The notes: generated from the sequence alone by a model not told the origin. DNA of 64,000 nt from Nocardioides agariphilus (GCF_015352445.1 NZ_JADKPO010000007.1:62001-126000); one strand, 5' to 3'. Counted from the stretch's first letter, positions 55,187 through 63,995 are shown. Numbers and translations: made by a program.

Positions 55187-56072
55187 CGACCTCCTCGGCG
55201 GTCCCCCAGCTCAACGTGACCCCGGCGCCGCCGTGGCCGTAGCAGTGCACGACGTCGCCGACGCGTTCGACTCGCACCGAGGGCCGGGCCGGACGCAGAC
55301 CGACGCGGTGCTTGAGGACACGAGCAGAGGCCAAGGCGGGCACCAGCCGCCGCCCACGCGCGAGGATCTCCTCGGCCGTCGCCATCGACGGCGTCTGGCT
55401 CCAGTCGCCCTCCTGGTCGGTGCCCCCGACCACGATGTCGTGCTTGCGCGGTACGACGTAGGTGAGCGCCGCCGAGGAGTCCAGCCACCACTCGTCGAGC
55501 CCGACCTGCTCGACGTACACGACCTGTCCGCGCACCGGCTCGACCGTCAGGTCAGAGGCCAACAACCGGCTCCCGATACCGGCCGCGTTGACGACGACAT
55601 CGGGCCCGACGGGCAGCGCAGCCAGGCTCATCCGGGTGATGGTGCCGCCGAGCCCCTCGACCCGGCCGGCGAGCCAGCGCAGGTACACCGGCATCTCGAC
55701 GACCGGCGCGACGAACGTCCACGCGTCGGCGCAACCCAGGGGTGGCGCGACGCGGTCCAGCTGCGGGACCGCCGGGCGCCACCAGGGCTCTTGCTGGGCA
55801 GAGCCGAAGACCTCGACGCCACTGCGCAGCACGACCCCGGACTCCGCGACCTGGGCCAGCCCGACGAACACCTCGTAGGAGCGCGCCGACCACGCGAGCA
55901 CGCGGTCGAACGGAAACGCGCGGTAGGGGTACCAGATGGCGGCGGCCACGGCCGAGGTCGTCTCCAGGGGCAGGTCTCGCGCGAGTACGTCGACGCGGTG
56001 GCCGTCCTCCAACAGGCGGACCGCGCAGCTGAGTCCGACCACTCCAGCACCGACGATCGTCACCCGCGACAT
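55155..56072 (-). CDS. FAD-dependent D-amino-acid oxidase-like protein
   Basis: 305 residues. ATG 56070-56072 starts the dinucleotide fold RVTIVGAGVVGLSCAVRLLEDGH. Conserved parts are SAVAAAIWYPYRAFP, PVRGQVVYVEQVG, and the signature VVHCYGHGGAGVTLSWGTAEEV, diagnostic of the DAO/DASPO family. Converts a D-amino acid to the keto acid with H2O2; substrate not determinable. Confidence 0.92.
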   Translation of the reverse strand: MSRVTIVGAGVVGLSCAVRLLEDGHRVDVLARDLPLETTSAVAAAIWYPYRAFPFDRVLAWSARSYEVFVGLAQVAESGVVLRSGVEVFGSAQQEPWWRPAVPQLDRVAPPLGCADAWTFVAPVVEMPVYLRWLAGRVEGLGGTITRMSLAALPVGPDVVVNAAGIGSRLLASDLTVEPVRGQVVYVEQVGLDEWWLDSSAALTYVVPRKHDIVVGGTDQEGDWSQTPSMATAEEILARGRRLVPALASARVLKHRVGLRPARPSVRVERVGDVVHCYGHGGAGVTLSWGTAEEVVSLVAAVPAA

Positions 56073-56198
56073 GGGTGACAGTGTGCCGGTCCTGCGCAGC
56101 GCCGTCAGGCGCCGGCTGCGCAGCACTTCTTCTTGGGCAGTCCGGCCTTCTGCTCGCCTTCGTGCCCTTCACCGCGCGAGGGAAGCTAGCGGAGTTTG

Positions 56199-56783
56199 CT
56201 AAGGCTTACTAACTACTCGCCATCCGGACGCGTCGCCCTGGAGCTCGACGTACCCGCAGTTCTCGAAGTCCCACGTGCGACCGGGGCGGAAGTCCATGAC
56301 CGCCTGGGTGGCGACGATGACGCCACCGTGACTGACCACCAACACCGCCTCGCCGCGATGGGAGTCGGCGATCGCGTCCAGCACCGGTCGCACGCGCGTG
56401 ACGACGTCGACAGCGCTCTCGCTGCCGGGGTACACAGCATCGACGTCGCCTGCCACCCACCTCTCCATCTCCGCCACGAAGATGCCCTGACCGTTCGGCA
56501 TCCCGTAGGCATCGCCCACCGCGAACTCCGCCAGCCCCTCGCGCACGGTGACCTCGACCCCCAGCACACCCGCCGCGAGCTCCGCTGTCTGCACCGCCCT
56601 CGCCACCGAGCTGCAGTAGACATGCGCGATCCGCTCGCCGCGCAGCTTCTCGCCCAGCTCGCGAGCCTGCGCGCGTCCCACGGCGGTCAGGGTGCCGCCG
56701 TGGTTCACCATCACCGGACTCTCGTACTCCGTGTGGCCGTGTCGCGCGAGGAAGACACGAGCGGGGCACTGCAGGTCCGTCAT
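56199..56783 (-). CDS. Histidine phosphatase family protein
   Basis: 194 residues with RHG at 14-16 (FLARHGHTEYES) and the second His in VVSHGGVIVATQ, plus YCSSVARAVQTAELA. The 126 bp between its end and the DAO start hold no certain gene. Confidence 0.9.
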   Translation of the reverse strand: MTDLQCPARVFLARHGHTEYESPVMVNHGGTLTAVGRAQARELGEKLRGERIAHVYCSSVARAVQTAELAAGVLGVEVTVREGLAEFAVGDAYGMPNGQGIFVAEMERWVAGDVDAVYPGSESAVDVVTRVRPVLDAIADSHRGEAVLVVSHGGVIVATQAVMDFRPGRTWDFENCGYVELQGDASGWRVVSKP

Positions 56784-56810
56784 GACGACACCCTAGGTAC
56801 CGTCGCTGAC

Positions 56811-57305
56811 GTGCGACCCACTCCCCTGCCGCCCGGCCCCGGGCAGGAGTCCGTCTGGGACTACCCACGCCCGCCACGCGTCGAACCGAGCACCGAGTTG
56901 GTCGAGGTTCTCCTCGGTGGGCTCGTGGTCGCGCGCTCGACCCATACCTTGCGCGTGCTGGAGACCAGCCACCCGCCCACCTACTACCTGCCCGCCGCCG
57001 ACTTCGTCGAGGGCGCCTTGCGTCCAGCCAGCGGTCATACCTACTGCGAGTGGAAGGGCCAGGCGTCCTACGCCGACGTGGTCGTCGCCTCGACCACCGC
57101 CTCACGCGCGGCCTGGACCTACCCGCATCCGATCAACGGCTTCGAGGCCTTGGTCGACCACTACGCCGTGATGCCCGGCCTCGTCGACGCCTGCCTGGTC
57201 GACGGCGAGGTCGTGGTCGCCCAGGAAGGCGGCTTCTACGGAGGCTGGATCACCAGCCGCGTCGTGGGTCCGTTCAAGGGCGGCCCCGACTCCCGCGGCT
57301 GGTAG
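56811..57305 (+). CDS. DUF427 domain-containing protein
   Basis: 164 residues from the GTG at 56811: RPPRVEPSTELVEVLLGGLVVARSTHTLRVLETSHPPTYYLPAADF, TYCEWKGQASYADVV and ARAAWTYPHP match DUF427 of actinobacteria and fungi. The stop TAG (57303-57305) falls in the first of several 15-bp repeats, beyond which the frame stays open; see the repeat entry. Confidence 0.9.
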   Translation: MRPTPLPPGPGQESVWDYPRPPRVEPSTELVEVLLGGLVVARSTHTLRVLETSHPPTYYLPAADFVEGALRPASGHTYCEWKGQASYADVVVASTTASRAAWTYPHPINGFEALVDHYAVMPGLVDACLVDGEVVVAQEGGFYGGWITSRVVGPFKGGPDSRGW

Positions 57306-57358
57306 CTCCTCGGCTGGCAGCTCGTCGACTGGCAATTCGTCGACTGGCAGTTCGTCGG
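57299..57358. repeat. 15-bp tandem repeat running over the DUF427 stop codon
   Basis: Four 15-bp units (pattern CTGGCAGCTCGTCGA) at 57299, 57314, 57329 and 57344. Unit one has TAG in the place of CAG and ends the gene. The following units would read WQLVD, WQFVD, WQFVG in the same frame. A 15-bp period preserves frame, which suggests a tail that was once coding. Confidence 0.85.
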
Positions 57359-57408
57359 CTGGTCATCAGTCGCGTGGCCGCAGCTCGTCGGCGTACCAGG
57401 CGGACCTG

Positions 57409-59409
57409 TCAGTCCAGGTCGTGCGCCTTCCTGATCACGTCCACGATGCCGCCCATGATCTCGGTGAGCCCGAAGTCCTTGGGCGTGTAGACCGCGGCGA
57501 CGCCGAGCCCGGTCAGGGCTCGGGCGTCCGCAGCCGGGATGATCCCGCCGACCACGACCGGCACGTCGTCCAGTCCGGCAGCACGCAGGCCGTCCAGCAC
57601 GGCAGGCACCAGCTCCATGTGGGAGCCGGACAGGATCGAGAGCCCGACGCAGTGCACGTCCTCAGCGACAGCTGCCGCCACGATCTGCTCGGGCGTCAGC
57701 CGGATGCCTTGGTAGACCACCTCGAACCCGGCATCGCGAGCGCGTACAGCGACCTGCTCGGCGCCATTGGAGTGCCCGTCCAGACCCGGTTTGCCGACCA
57801 GGAGTCGCAGTCGTCCGCCGAGCTGCTCGCCCGTCGTCCGGACCCGCTCGCGCACTGCTGCGAGCTCCGCTCCGGCATCGGCCACGCCGACCCCGCCCGT
57901 GACGCCTGTCGGTGCCCGGAACTCCCCGAACACCTCGCGCAGCGTGCCAGCCCACTCTCCCGTCGTCGCACCCGCGCGCGCGGCAGCCAGCGTGGCCGCC
58001 ATCAGGTTCGCGTCGGTCTTGGCATCGGCAGCGAGCCGGTCGAGCGCGTCGCGTACGGCGGACTCGTCGCGCTGCGCCTTCCAGGCACGCACCGACTCCA
58101 GGGCGGTGGCCTCGGCCTGCGGGTCTGCAGCCTGGATCGCCGCGTCGAGGTCGGCGGTCAGTGGCGATGGCTCGGTGGTCTCGAAGACGTTGACGCCGAC
58201 GACCTTGTCCTCGCCCGACTCAATGCGGGCCCGGCGGGCCGCGTGCGAGCCGACCAGCTGCTCCTTCATGTACCCGGACTCGACCGCCGCGATCGCACCA
58301 CCCATGGCCTGCACACGGTCCATCTCGGCTCGCGCTCCTGCGACCAGCTCGGCGACCTTGGTCTCGATGACCTTCGAGCCCTCGAAGATGTCGTCGTACT
58401 CCAGCAGGTCGGACTCGAAGGCCAGCACCTGCTGGAGCCTCAGCGACCACTGCTGGTCCCACGGCCGCGGGAGCCCGAGCGCTTCGTTCCACGCGGGGAG
58501 CTGGACGGCGCGAGCGCGGGCATCCTTGCTCAGGGTCACGCCGAGCATCTCCAGCACGATCCGCTGGACATTGTTCTCGGGCTGGGCCTCGGTGAGGCCG
58601 AGCGAGTTGACCTGGACGCCGTAGCGGAACCGGCGCATCTTCGGGTCGGTCACGCCGTACCGCTGCTCGGTCAGCTCGTCCCACAACTGCACGAAGGCCC
58701 GCATCTTGCACATCTCCTCGACGAACCGGACGCCCGCGTTGACGAAGAACGACATCCGCCCGACCACCTTGCCGAAGTCGTCGGGCGAGACCTGTCCGGA
58801 GGCGCGCACGGTATCGAGGACGGCGATGGCGGTGCACAGCGCGTAGGCCAGCTCCTGCTGCGGCGTCGCGCCGGCCTCCTGCAGGTGGTAGCTGCAGATG
58901 TTGATCGGGTTCCAGCCCGGGATCTCGTGGACGGTGTAGGCGATGACATCACCGATCAACCGCATTGAGTGCTCGGGTGGGAAGACGTAGGTGCCGCGGG
59001 AGAGGTACTCCTTGACGATGTCGTTCTGGGTCGTGCCCGCGAGGTCGCGGGCAGCGGCGCCCTGCTCCTCGGCCGCGACCACGTAGAGCGCCAGCAGCCA
59101 CATGGCGGTGGCGTTGATGGTCATCGAGGTGTTCATGTCAGCCAGTGGGATGCCGTCGAAGAGCCGGCGCATCTCGCCCAGGTGCGGGACCGGCACCCCG
59201 ACCTTGCCGACCTCGCCGCGAGCCAACGGGGAGTCGGGGTCGTAGCCGGTCTGGGTGGGCAGGTCGAAGGCGACCGACAAGCCGGTCTGCCCCTTGGCCA
59301 GGTTGGTGCGGTAGAGCTCGTTGGAGGCCGCGGCCGTCGAGTGGCCGGCGTAGGTCCGCATCACCCAGGGGCGATCCTTGACCCGGTCGTGACGGTCCTT
59401 CTCGCGCAT
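57409..59409 (-). CDS. ecm: Ethylmalonyl-CoA mutase (Ecm/MeaA-like), B12-dependent
   Basis: 666 residues: barrel DRPWVMRTYAGHSTAAASNELYRTN, GLSVAFDLPTQTGYDPDSPLARGEVGKVGVP, ICSYHLQEAGATPQQELAYAL, then a linker. The C-terminal B12 domain has KPGLDGHSNGAEQVA (cobalamin-binding Asp-x-His-x-x-Gly), SILSGSHMELVPAVLDGLRAAG and VVVGGIIP. The shorter one-chain form with B12 domain and these barrel motifs fits ethylmalonyl-CoA mutase rather than MCM; MeaA-type annotation is equivalent. It converts ethylmalonyl-CoA to methylsuccinyl-CoA downstream of Ccr. Confidence 0.88.
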   Translation of the reverse strand: MREKDRHDRVKDRPWVMRTYAGHSTAAASNELYRTNLAKGQTGLSVAFDLPTQTGYDPDSPLARGEVGKVGVPVPHLGEMRRLFDGIPLADMNTSMTINATAMWLLALYVVAAEEQGAAARDLAGTTQNDIVKEYLSRGTYVFPPEHSMRLIGDVIAYTVHEIPGWNPINICSYHLQEAGATPQQELAYALCTAIAVLDTVRASGQVSPDDFGKVVGRMSFFVNAGVRFVEEMCKMRAFVQLWDELTEQRYGVTDPKMRRFRYGVQVNSLGLTEAQPENNVQRIVLEMLGVTLSKDARARAVQLPAWNEALGLPRPWDQQWSLRLQQVLAFESDLLEYDDIFEGSKVIETKVAELVAGARAEMDRVQAMGGAIAAVESGYMKEQLVGSHAARRARIESGEDKVVGVNVFETTEPSPLTADLDAAIQAADPQAEATALESVRAWKAQRDESAVRDALDRLAADAKTDANLMAATLAAARAGATTGEWAGTLREVFGEFRAPTGVTGGVGVADAGAELAAVRERVRTTGEQLGGRLRLLVGKPGLDGHSNGAEQVAVRARDAGFEVVYQGIRLTPEQIVAAAVAEDVHCVGLSILSGSHMELVPAVLDGLRAAGLDDVPVVVGGIIPAADARALTGLGVAAVYTPKDFGLTEIMGGIVDVIRKAHDLD

Positions 59410-59489
59410 AGGGCCGAGGGTAGGTCCGTGACTACCTCTCGGTAACCGACTGCGCGTGTGGGATGTGCGACAGCGTCGGACCGGTCACA

Positions 59490-59846
59490 TCAAGCCGATG
59501 CGGCCGCTCGCTCGACGTCGACGAACCGCATCAGGCGCGAGAGGTGGAGCATGCGGCGTACGGCCGGGCCGCAGCCGCGCAGGGTGACGTGGTTGCCGGC
59601 CAGCGACGCCTCGCGGCTGGCGTAGGCCAGCACGCGCGTGGCCGTGACGTCGATCGAGGTGACGTCGGTCAGGTCGACCACGACGTCCATCTCGCTGCCC
59701 GACAGCCGCTCGCGGAGGGCGTTGCGCACCTCCCATGTGCTGCGCGCGTCGAAGTCACCGCTGAGAACCAGCGTCGACCCCACGTTCTCGATCAGCATCC
59801 AACCCACCCCGTTCTCCGGTTCCCGAGTGTCCGGTGCGGATGGCAT
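59490..59846 (-). CDS. STAS domain protein (anti-anti-sigma factor-like)
   Basis: 118 residues from the ATG at 59844-59846. STAS fold: STLVLSGDFDARSTWEVRNALRERL, VVVDLTDVTSIDVTATRVLAYAS (phosphorylatable Ser/Thr position SID), HVTLRGCGPAVRRMLHLSRLMRFV. Proteins of this type release sigma factors when unphosphorylated. No partner kinase gene lies nearby. The gap to ecm is 80 bp in the same direction. Confidence 0.85.
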   Translation of the reverse strand: MPSAPDTREPENGVGWMLIENVGSTLVLSGDFDARSTWEVRNALRERLSGSEMDVVVDLTDVTSIDVTATRVLAYASREASLAGNHVTLRGCGPAVRRMLHLSRLMRFVDVERAAASA

Positions 59847-59989
59847 GAGGAGCCCCCGTGGCGCCTCGCTGCCCCCGTACTCGTAATGACGCGCGGTACA
59901 CCGATTCGGTTGCTCTCTGGCAGAGGTGGATTTTTCAACCACTCGTGCGCCGGTCCAGCGCTCACGAGTCGGCCACTAGAGTCGCGGCC

Positions 59990-60637
59990 ATGGTGAACCT
60001 CACCCGGATCTACACACGCACGGGTGACGGCGGTCAGACCCGGCTGGGCGACATGAGCGTGACGACCAAGAACGACTCGCGACTGCACGCCTACGCCGAT
60101 GTCGACGAGGCCAACGCGCAGCTCGGGGTCGCTCTCACGCACGACCTGGAGGAGGACGTGCGGGCCGTCTTGATACACGTCCAGAACGACCTCTTCGACG
60201 TCGGCGCCGACCTGTGCACGCCGGTCGTGCAGAGCCCGGAGTTCCCACCGCTGCGCATCGAGCAGGAGTACGTCGACCGACTCGAGGCGTGGTGCGACCA
60301 CTACAACGAGTCCCTGCCGAGCTTGAGATCCTTCATCCTCAACGGCGGCACTCCCGCGGCGGCACAGCTGCACGTCGCACGCACCGTCGTACGTCGGGCG
60401 GAGCGGGCCGCCTGGGCGGCGCACGACGAGCACGGCGAGACGATGAGCACCTTGGCGATCACCTACCTCAACCGACTCTCGGACCTGCTGTTCATCCTGG
60501 CCCGCTACGCCAACCGCGAGGCAGGCGACGTGCTGTGGGTGCCGGGTGGGCACCGCACGGGCCAGGGCAACGAGAAGGGCAACGAGAAGGGCAACGAGAA
60601 GGGCAACGAGAAGGGCAACGAGAAGGGCGACGGGTGA
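59990..60637 (+). CDS. Cob(I)yrinic acid a,c-diamide adenosyltransferase, PduO type
   Basis: 215 residues: ATP-binding IYTRTGDGGQTRLGD (7-21), RLHAYADVDEANAQLGVAL, HVQNDLFDVGADLCTP and RSFILNGGTPAAAQLHVARTVVRRAERA. Makes adenosylcobalamin, the cofactor of both mutases in this window. The last about 23 residues are GNEK repeats (five 12-bp units at 60566-60625) just before the stop, which overlaps the next GTG by 4 bp. Confidence 0.96.
   Translation: MVNLTRIYTRTGDGGQTRLGDMSVTTKNDSRLHAYADVDEANAQLGVALTHDLEEDVRAVLIHVQNDLFDVGADLCTPVVQSPEFPPLRIEQEYVDRLEAWCDHYNESLPSLRSFILNGGTPAAAQLHVARTVVRRAERAAWAAHDEHGETMSTLAITYLNRLSDLLFILARYANREAGDVLWVPGGHRTGQGNEKGNEKGNEKGNEKGNEKGDG
60566..60625 (+). repeat. 12-bp in-frame tandem repeat at the adenosyltransferase C-terminus
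   Basis: GGCAACGAGAAG is repeated five times without change, encoding Gly-Asn-Glu-Lys. It lies immediately before the stop and start overlap of two coupled genes. Confidence 0.97.
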
Positions 60638-62121
60638 GCGACGAGAAGAAGCACCAGCACCAGCACCAGCACCAGCACCAGCACCAGGCACCCGCTGAGC
60701 CGGTCGACGACCTCGTGGTCACCCACCACACGCTGACCACGACCAGCGGCGAGATCTCCTACACCGCGCGCACCGGCCGCATCGTGCTGCGCGAGGAGGA
60801 GGTCAAGAAGGACAAGTTCACCGGCTGGAAGGCCCGAGCCGAGCTGTCGGTCACGGCCTACACCCTCGATGAGTCCGACGGTGCCGGCAGTCATCGGCGC
60901 CCGATCACCTTCGTCTTCAACGGCGGTCCGGGCGCGGCATCGGTCTGGTTGCACATGGGGCTGCTCGGTCCCCGACGCGTCGACGTGGGCAGCGTGGACG
61001 CGCCGACCCCCCCGCCGTACTCCCTGGTCGACAACCCGCAGACCCTGCTGGCCGTCAGCGACCTCGTGTTCATCGACCCGATGTCCACCGGTCACAGCCG
61101 CGCGGTCACGGGCGGCAAGGCGGTCGACTACCACGGGTTCGGCAAGGACGTCGAGCAGGTCACCGAGCTCATCCGGCTGTGGTGCACGCGCGAGGACCGT
61201 TGGATGTCGCCGAAGTACCTCATCGGCGAGTCCTACGGCACGACCCGAGCGGTGGCCGTCGCCGAGCGCCTGGCTCGCGTGCACGCGATGGCGCTCAACG
61301 GGCTGGTCCTCGTCTCAAGCGTGGTCGACTTCGGCAGCCAGGACTTCGAGTTCCTGCGCGCCGACGAGGCCTGCCTCAACTTCCTGCCGACCTATGCCGC
61401 GATCGCCCATTACCACGGGCTGCACGAGGGCCGGACCCTCGACGAGGTGCGCGCCGAAGCGGAGGAGTTCGCTGCCGGCCCTTATCGCCTCGCCCTGTCG
61501 CGGGGTCGTCGGCTGCCCGCCGAGGAGCGCTCCGCGATCGTCTCGACCCTGGCGCGGCTGGCCGGCGTCAGCGAGGAGTACGTCGACCGCACCGAGCTGC
61601 GCATCGAGCACTGGCGCTGGTGCACCGAGCTGCTGCGCGACCGGGGACTGACCGTGGGCCGCATCGACGGTCGCTACACCGGCCCGCTCCACTCGCGCAT
61701 CGCCGAGAACATGGATGCCGACCCGTCCATCGACGCGATCGACGCACCCTTCACCGCAGCCCTGCACCACTACCTGCGCGGCGAGCTCGGCAGCATCCAG
61801 GACCTGCCCTACGAGGTGTTCGCCAACGCGATCAAGCAGTGGTCGTTCAAGGAGTTCGAGGGCAAGCCGATCAACGTGGCCGACAAGCTCGAGCGGCTGA
61901 TGCGGGTCAACCCGCACCTTCGGGTGCGCATCGAGTACGGCTACTACGACCTGGCCACGCCCTACCACGCGGCCGAGGACATGGTCGCCCACCTGCGCCT
62001 GCCCGACGAGGCCTTCGACCGCATCGAGCACGCCTACTTTCCCTCGGGCCACATGCCCTACCTCCACGAGGAGTCGCGCATCGCCGAGGCCGAGGGCATC
62101 GCGGCCTTCGTGACCCGCTGA
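60634..62121 (+). CDS. S10-type serine carboxypeptidase-like protein
   Basis: 495 residues. It starts MSDEKK then HQ repeated six times (60652-60687), then a conserved domain: ITFVFNGGPGAASVWLHMGLLGPRRV (oxyanion region), YLIGESYGTTRAVAVAERLARVH (nucleophile Ser), IEYGYYDLATPYHA (Asp) and FPSGHMPYLHEES (His). This triad order is that of the peptidase S10 family. No signal peptide, so possibly cytosolic; substrate unknown. GTG start is coupled to the adenosyltransferase. Confidence 0.9.
   Translation: MSDEKKHQHQHQHQHQHQAPAEPVDDLVVTHHTLTTTSGEISYTARTGRIVLREEEVKKDKFTGWKARAELSVTAYTLDESDGAGSHRRPITFVFNGGPGAASVWLHMGLLGPRRVDVGSVDAPTPPPYSLVDNPQTLLAVSDLVFIDPMSTGHSRAVTGGKAVDYHGFGKDVEQVTELIRLWCTREDRWMSPKYLIGESYGTTRAVAVAERLARVHAMALNGLVLVSSVVDFGSQDFEFLRADEACLNFLPTYAAIAHYHGLHEGRTLDEVRAEAEEFAAGPYRLALSRGRRLPAEERSAIVSTLARLAGVSEEYVDRTELRIEHWRWCTELLRDRGLTVGRIDGRYTGPLHSRIAENMDADPSIDAIDAPFTAALHHYLRGELGSIQDLPYEVFANAIKQWSFKEFEGKPINVADKLERLMRVNPHLRVRIEYGYYDLATPYHAAEDMVAHLRLPDEAFDRIEHAYFPSGHMPYLHEESRIAEAEGIAAFVTR
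60652..60687 (+). repeat. 6-bp tandem repeat (CACCAG x6)
   Basis: Six perfect copies give His-Gln repeats at the N-terminus of the S10-type protein, 27 bp after the end of the five 12-bp units in the preceding gene. Confidence 0.97.
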
Positions 62122-62184
62122 TCGGTGGTTGGGGTGCGAGGAGCGCGCCAGCGACGAGCCTCGAACCTCCGATCCCGTCAGTGG

Positions 62185-63567
62185 CTACGAGTCGAACCCC
62201 AGGCCCATCCGGTCGAGCGAGCGCAGCCAGACGTTGCGCCTGCCACCCTTGCGGTCGGCCGCGGCCAGGGACCAGCGGGTGAGCTGGACGCCCGCGAACG
62301 CTAGCGGCTCGGGCGGGAACGGCAACGGCTTGCTGCGCACCATCTGCAGCCGCGTCCGCTCGGTGTCGAGACCGTCGAGCAGGTCGAGCATCACGTTGGC
62401 CCCGAAGCGGGTGGCGCCGACACCGAGGCCGGTGTAGCCGAGGGCGTAGGCCGCACGGCCGGCGTACGCCGTGCCGAAGAAGGCGAAGAAGCGCGTGCAG
62501 GTGTCGATCGCGCCGCCCCACTGGTGGGTGAACCGCAGCCCCTCGAGCTGAGGGAAGGTCTCGAAGAACTGCCGTGCGAGCAGGTCGAAGGTCGCCGGCC
62601 GCTGGTCGAGCCGGTCGTCGATCTTGCGACCGAAGTGGTAGATCGCGTCATAGCCGCCCCACAGGATCCGGTTGTCGGCAGTCAGCCGGTAGTAGTGGAA
62701 CTGGTTGCCGGAGTCGTCGATGCCCTGGCGGTGGCGCCAGCCGACCGAGGCGAGCTGCTCGGCCGACAGGGGCTCGGTCATCAGCGCGTAGTCGTAGACA
62801 GGCACGGTGTGCCACCGCACCCGGCGTACGAGCGAGGGGAAGGCGTTGGTGCCGAGGGCAACGCGCGAGGCGCGCACGGTGTGACCGGATGCCGTGCGCA
62901 CGGCCATGCCCTCCGCGTCGCCGGCCAGGTCGGTGACCCGCGTGCTCTCGTGGACGCGTACGCCGAGCCGCTCGGCGGTCTCGGCCAGCCCCCATGCCAG
63001 CTTGGCGGGGTCGAGCAGTGCGTTGTTGTCGCGCTCCCACAAGCCCGCGAGGTACGTCGGAGAGGCGACCTGGGCACGGATGGCGTCCTGGTCGAGGAAC
63101 TCGCCGTCGCCCTCGTCGGCGGCCTCACGCAGCCAGTCGACCTGGTGCGGCTCGGTCGCCACCGACAAGCCGCCCGTGAGCTCGAAGTCGCAGGCGATGC
63201 CGTAGCGGCCGATGGCGGACTCGAGCTCGGTGAGGTTCTGGCGCCCCAGCCGCTCAAGGGTGTCGATCTCCGCGGGGAAGCGCTGGGCCCCGTTGTCCTT
63301 GCCGTGGGTCAGCGACGCCGAGCAGAAGCCGCCGTTGCGTCCGGAGGCGGCCCAGCCGATGCGCTGCCCCTCGAGGAGGATCACCTCGCGCGCGGGGTTG
63401 CGCTCCTTGGCGAGCACGGCGGTCCACAGGCCCGAGTAGCCGCCACCGACCACTACGAGATCGGCCGCGGTGTCGGCGCTCAGCGCTGGCCGGGCCACCG
63501 GCCTCAGCGGCGAGTCGAGCCATGCGGGAACAGGTGCCGCATCCGCCAGCGCAGGGTGGCCCGTCAT
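62185..63567 (-). CDS. FAD-dependent oxidoreductase (DAO-type, PuuB-like)
   Basis: 460 residues from the ATG at 63565-63567: dinucleotide fold DLVVVGGGYSGLWTAVLAKERNP, GWAASGRNGGFCSASLTHG, YDYALMTEPLSAEQL, HYYRLTADNRILWGGYDAIYHFG, RFTHQWGGAIDTCTRFFAFFGT and AYALGYTGLGVGATRFGANVMLDLL. Family members include gamma-glutamylputrescine oxidase and other amine oxidases; the substrate is not known. Confidence 0.92.
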   Translation of the reverse strand: MTGHPALADAAPVPAWLDSPLRPVARPALSADTAADLVVVGGGYSGLWTAVLAKERNPAREVILLEGQRIGWAASGRNGGFCSASLTHGKDNGAQRFPAEIDTLERLGRQNLTELESAIGRYGIACDFELTGGLSVATEPHQVDWLREAADEGDGEFLDQDAIRAQVASPTYLAGLWERDNNALLDPAKLAWGLAETAERLGVRVHESTRVTDLAGDAEGMAVRTASGHTVRASRVALGTNAFPSLVRRVRWHTVPVYDYALMTEPLSAEQLASVGWRHRQGIDDSGNQFHYYRLTADNRILWGGYDAIYHFGRKIDDRLDQRPATFDLLARQFFETFPQLEGLRFTHQWGGAIDTCTRFFAFFGTAYAGRAAYALGYTGLGVGATRFGANVMLDLLDGLDTERTRLQMVRSKPLPFPPEPLAFAGVQLTRWSLAAADRKGGRRNVWLRSLDRMGLGFDS

Positions 63568-63820
63568 GGCCACACCGTAGGGGCTGGGGCGGGTCCGACA
63601 CACGCCAGCGTCCGTCAACCGGTTGCCTAGTCCGGTCGTTGTCGATCCGTTCGGTTTTCCTCGTTTTACCAACTCGCAGGTAACAAACCCACCTACCCTC
63701 CCAGCAACCAGACGTGCCGGAAGCGTCTCTCCCCCTGACAAGGACCAGCCCCCCGACGCCGCCGGCAACGTCGGCACGTTCAAGACCAGCGCGGTCTACA
63801 AGCGCTGACCACGATCTGCT

Positions 63821-63885
63821 GGTTGAGGAGGCATGCCGGTCACCGGCCAACCGTGCCCTGTCCGGTGACCGGCATCCGTCTCGAA
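63821..63885. repeat. REP-like element (family 1) with long perfect core stem
   Basis: GGTTGAGGAGG ... CCGTCTCGAA ends enclose a core with a perfect 14-bp stem (ATGCCGGTCACCGG at 63833-63846 and its inverse at 63862-63875) around 15 nt. Confidence 0.88.
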
Positions 63886-63906
63886 CACGCCGACCCCCCG
63901 CGGCGC

Positions 63907-63943
63907 GGCTCGAGACGGGCCGTTCGGGCGGCCCTCCTCAACC
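63907..63943. repeat. REP-like element (family 1)
   Basis: GGCTCGAGACGGG, core GCCGTTCGGGCGGC, CCTCCTCAACC; same ends as the other copies. Confidence 0.85.
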
Positions 63944-63959
63944 AGCGACCACCCTCGGT

Positions 63960-63995
63960 GGTCGAGGAAGGCGCGCTAGCGCCTGTCTCGAAACC
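63960..63995. repeat. REP-like element (family 1)
   Basis: GGTCGAGGAAGGCGCGCTAG then CGCCTGTCTCGAAACC. Its core GCGCGCTAGCGC is the same as that opening the maltokinase insertion at 21361. Confidence 0.92.

Noticed and set aside
56105-56172. Minus-strand fragment reading ...EQKAGLPKKKCCAAGA-stop
   Set aside because: Resembles a Lys/Cys-rich small-protein tail, but has an in-frame stop only a few codons upstream and no start codon; at most a remnant.
63623-63808. 61-codon plus-strand frame before the terminal repeats
   Set aside because: TTG start with no SD, Pro-rich hydrophilic product without recognisable features, adjacent to repeats. Kept only as a note.
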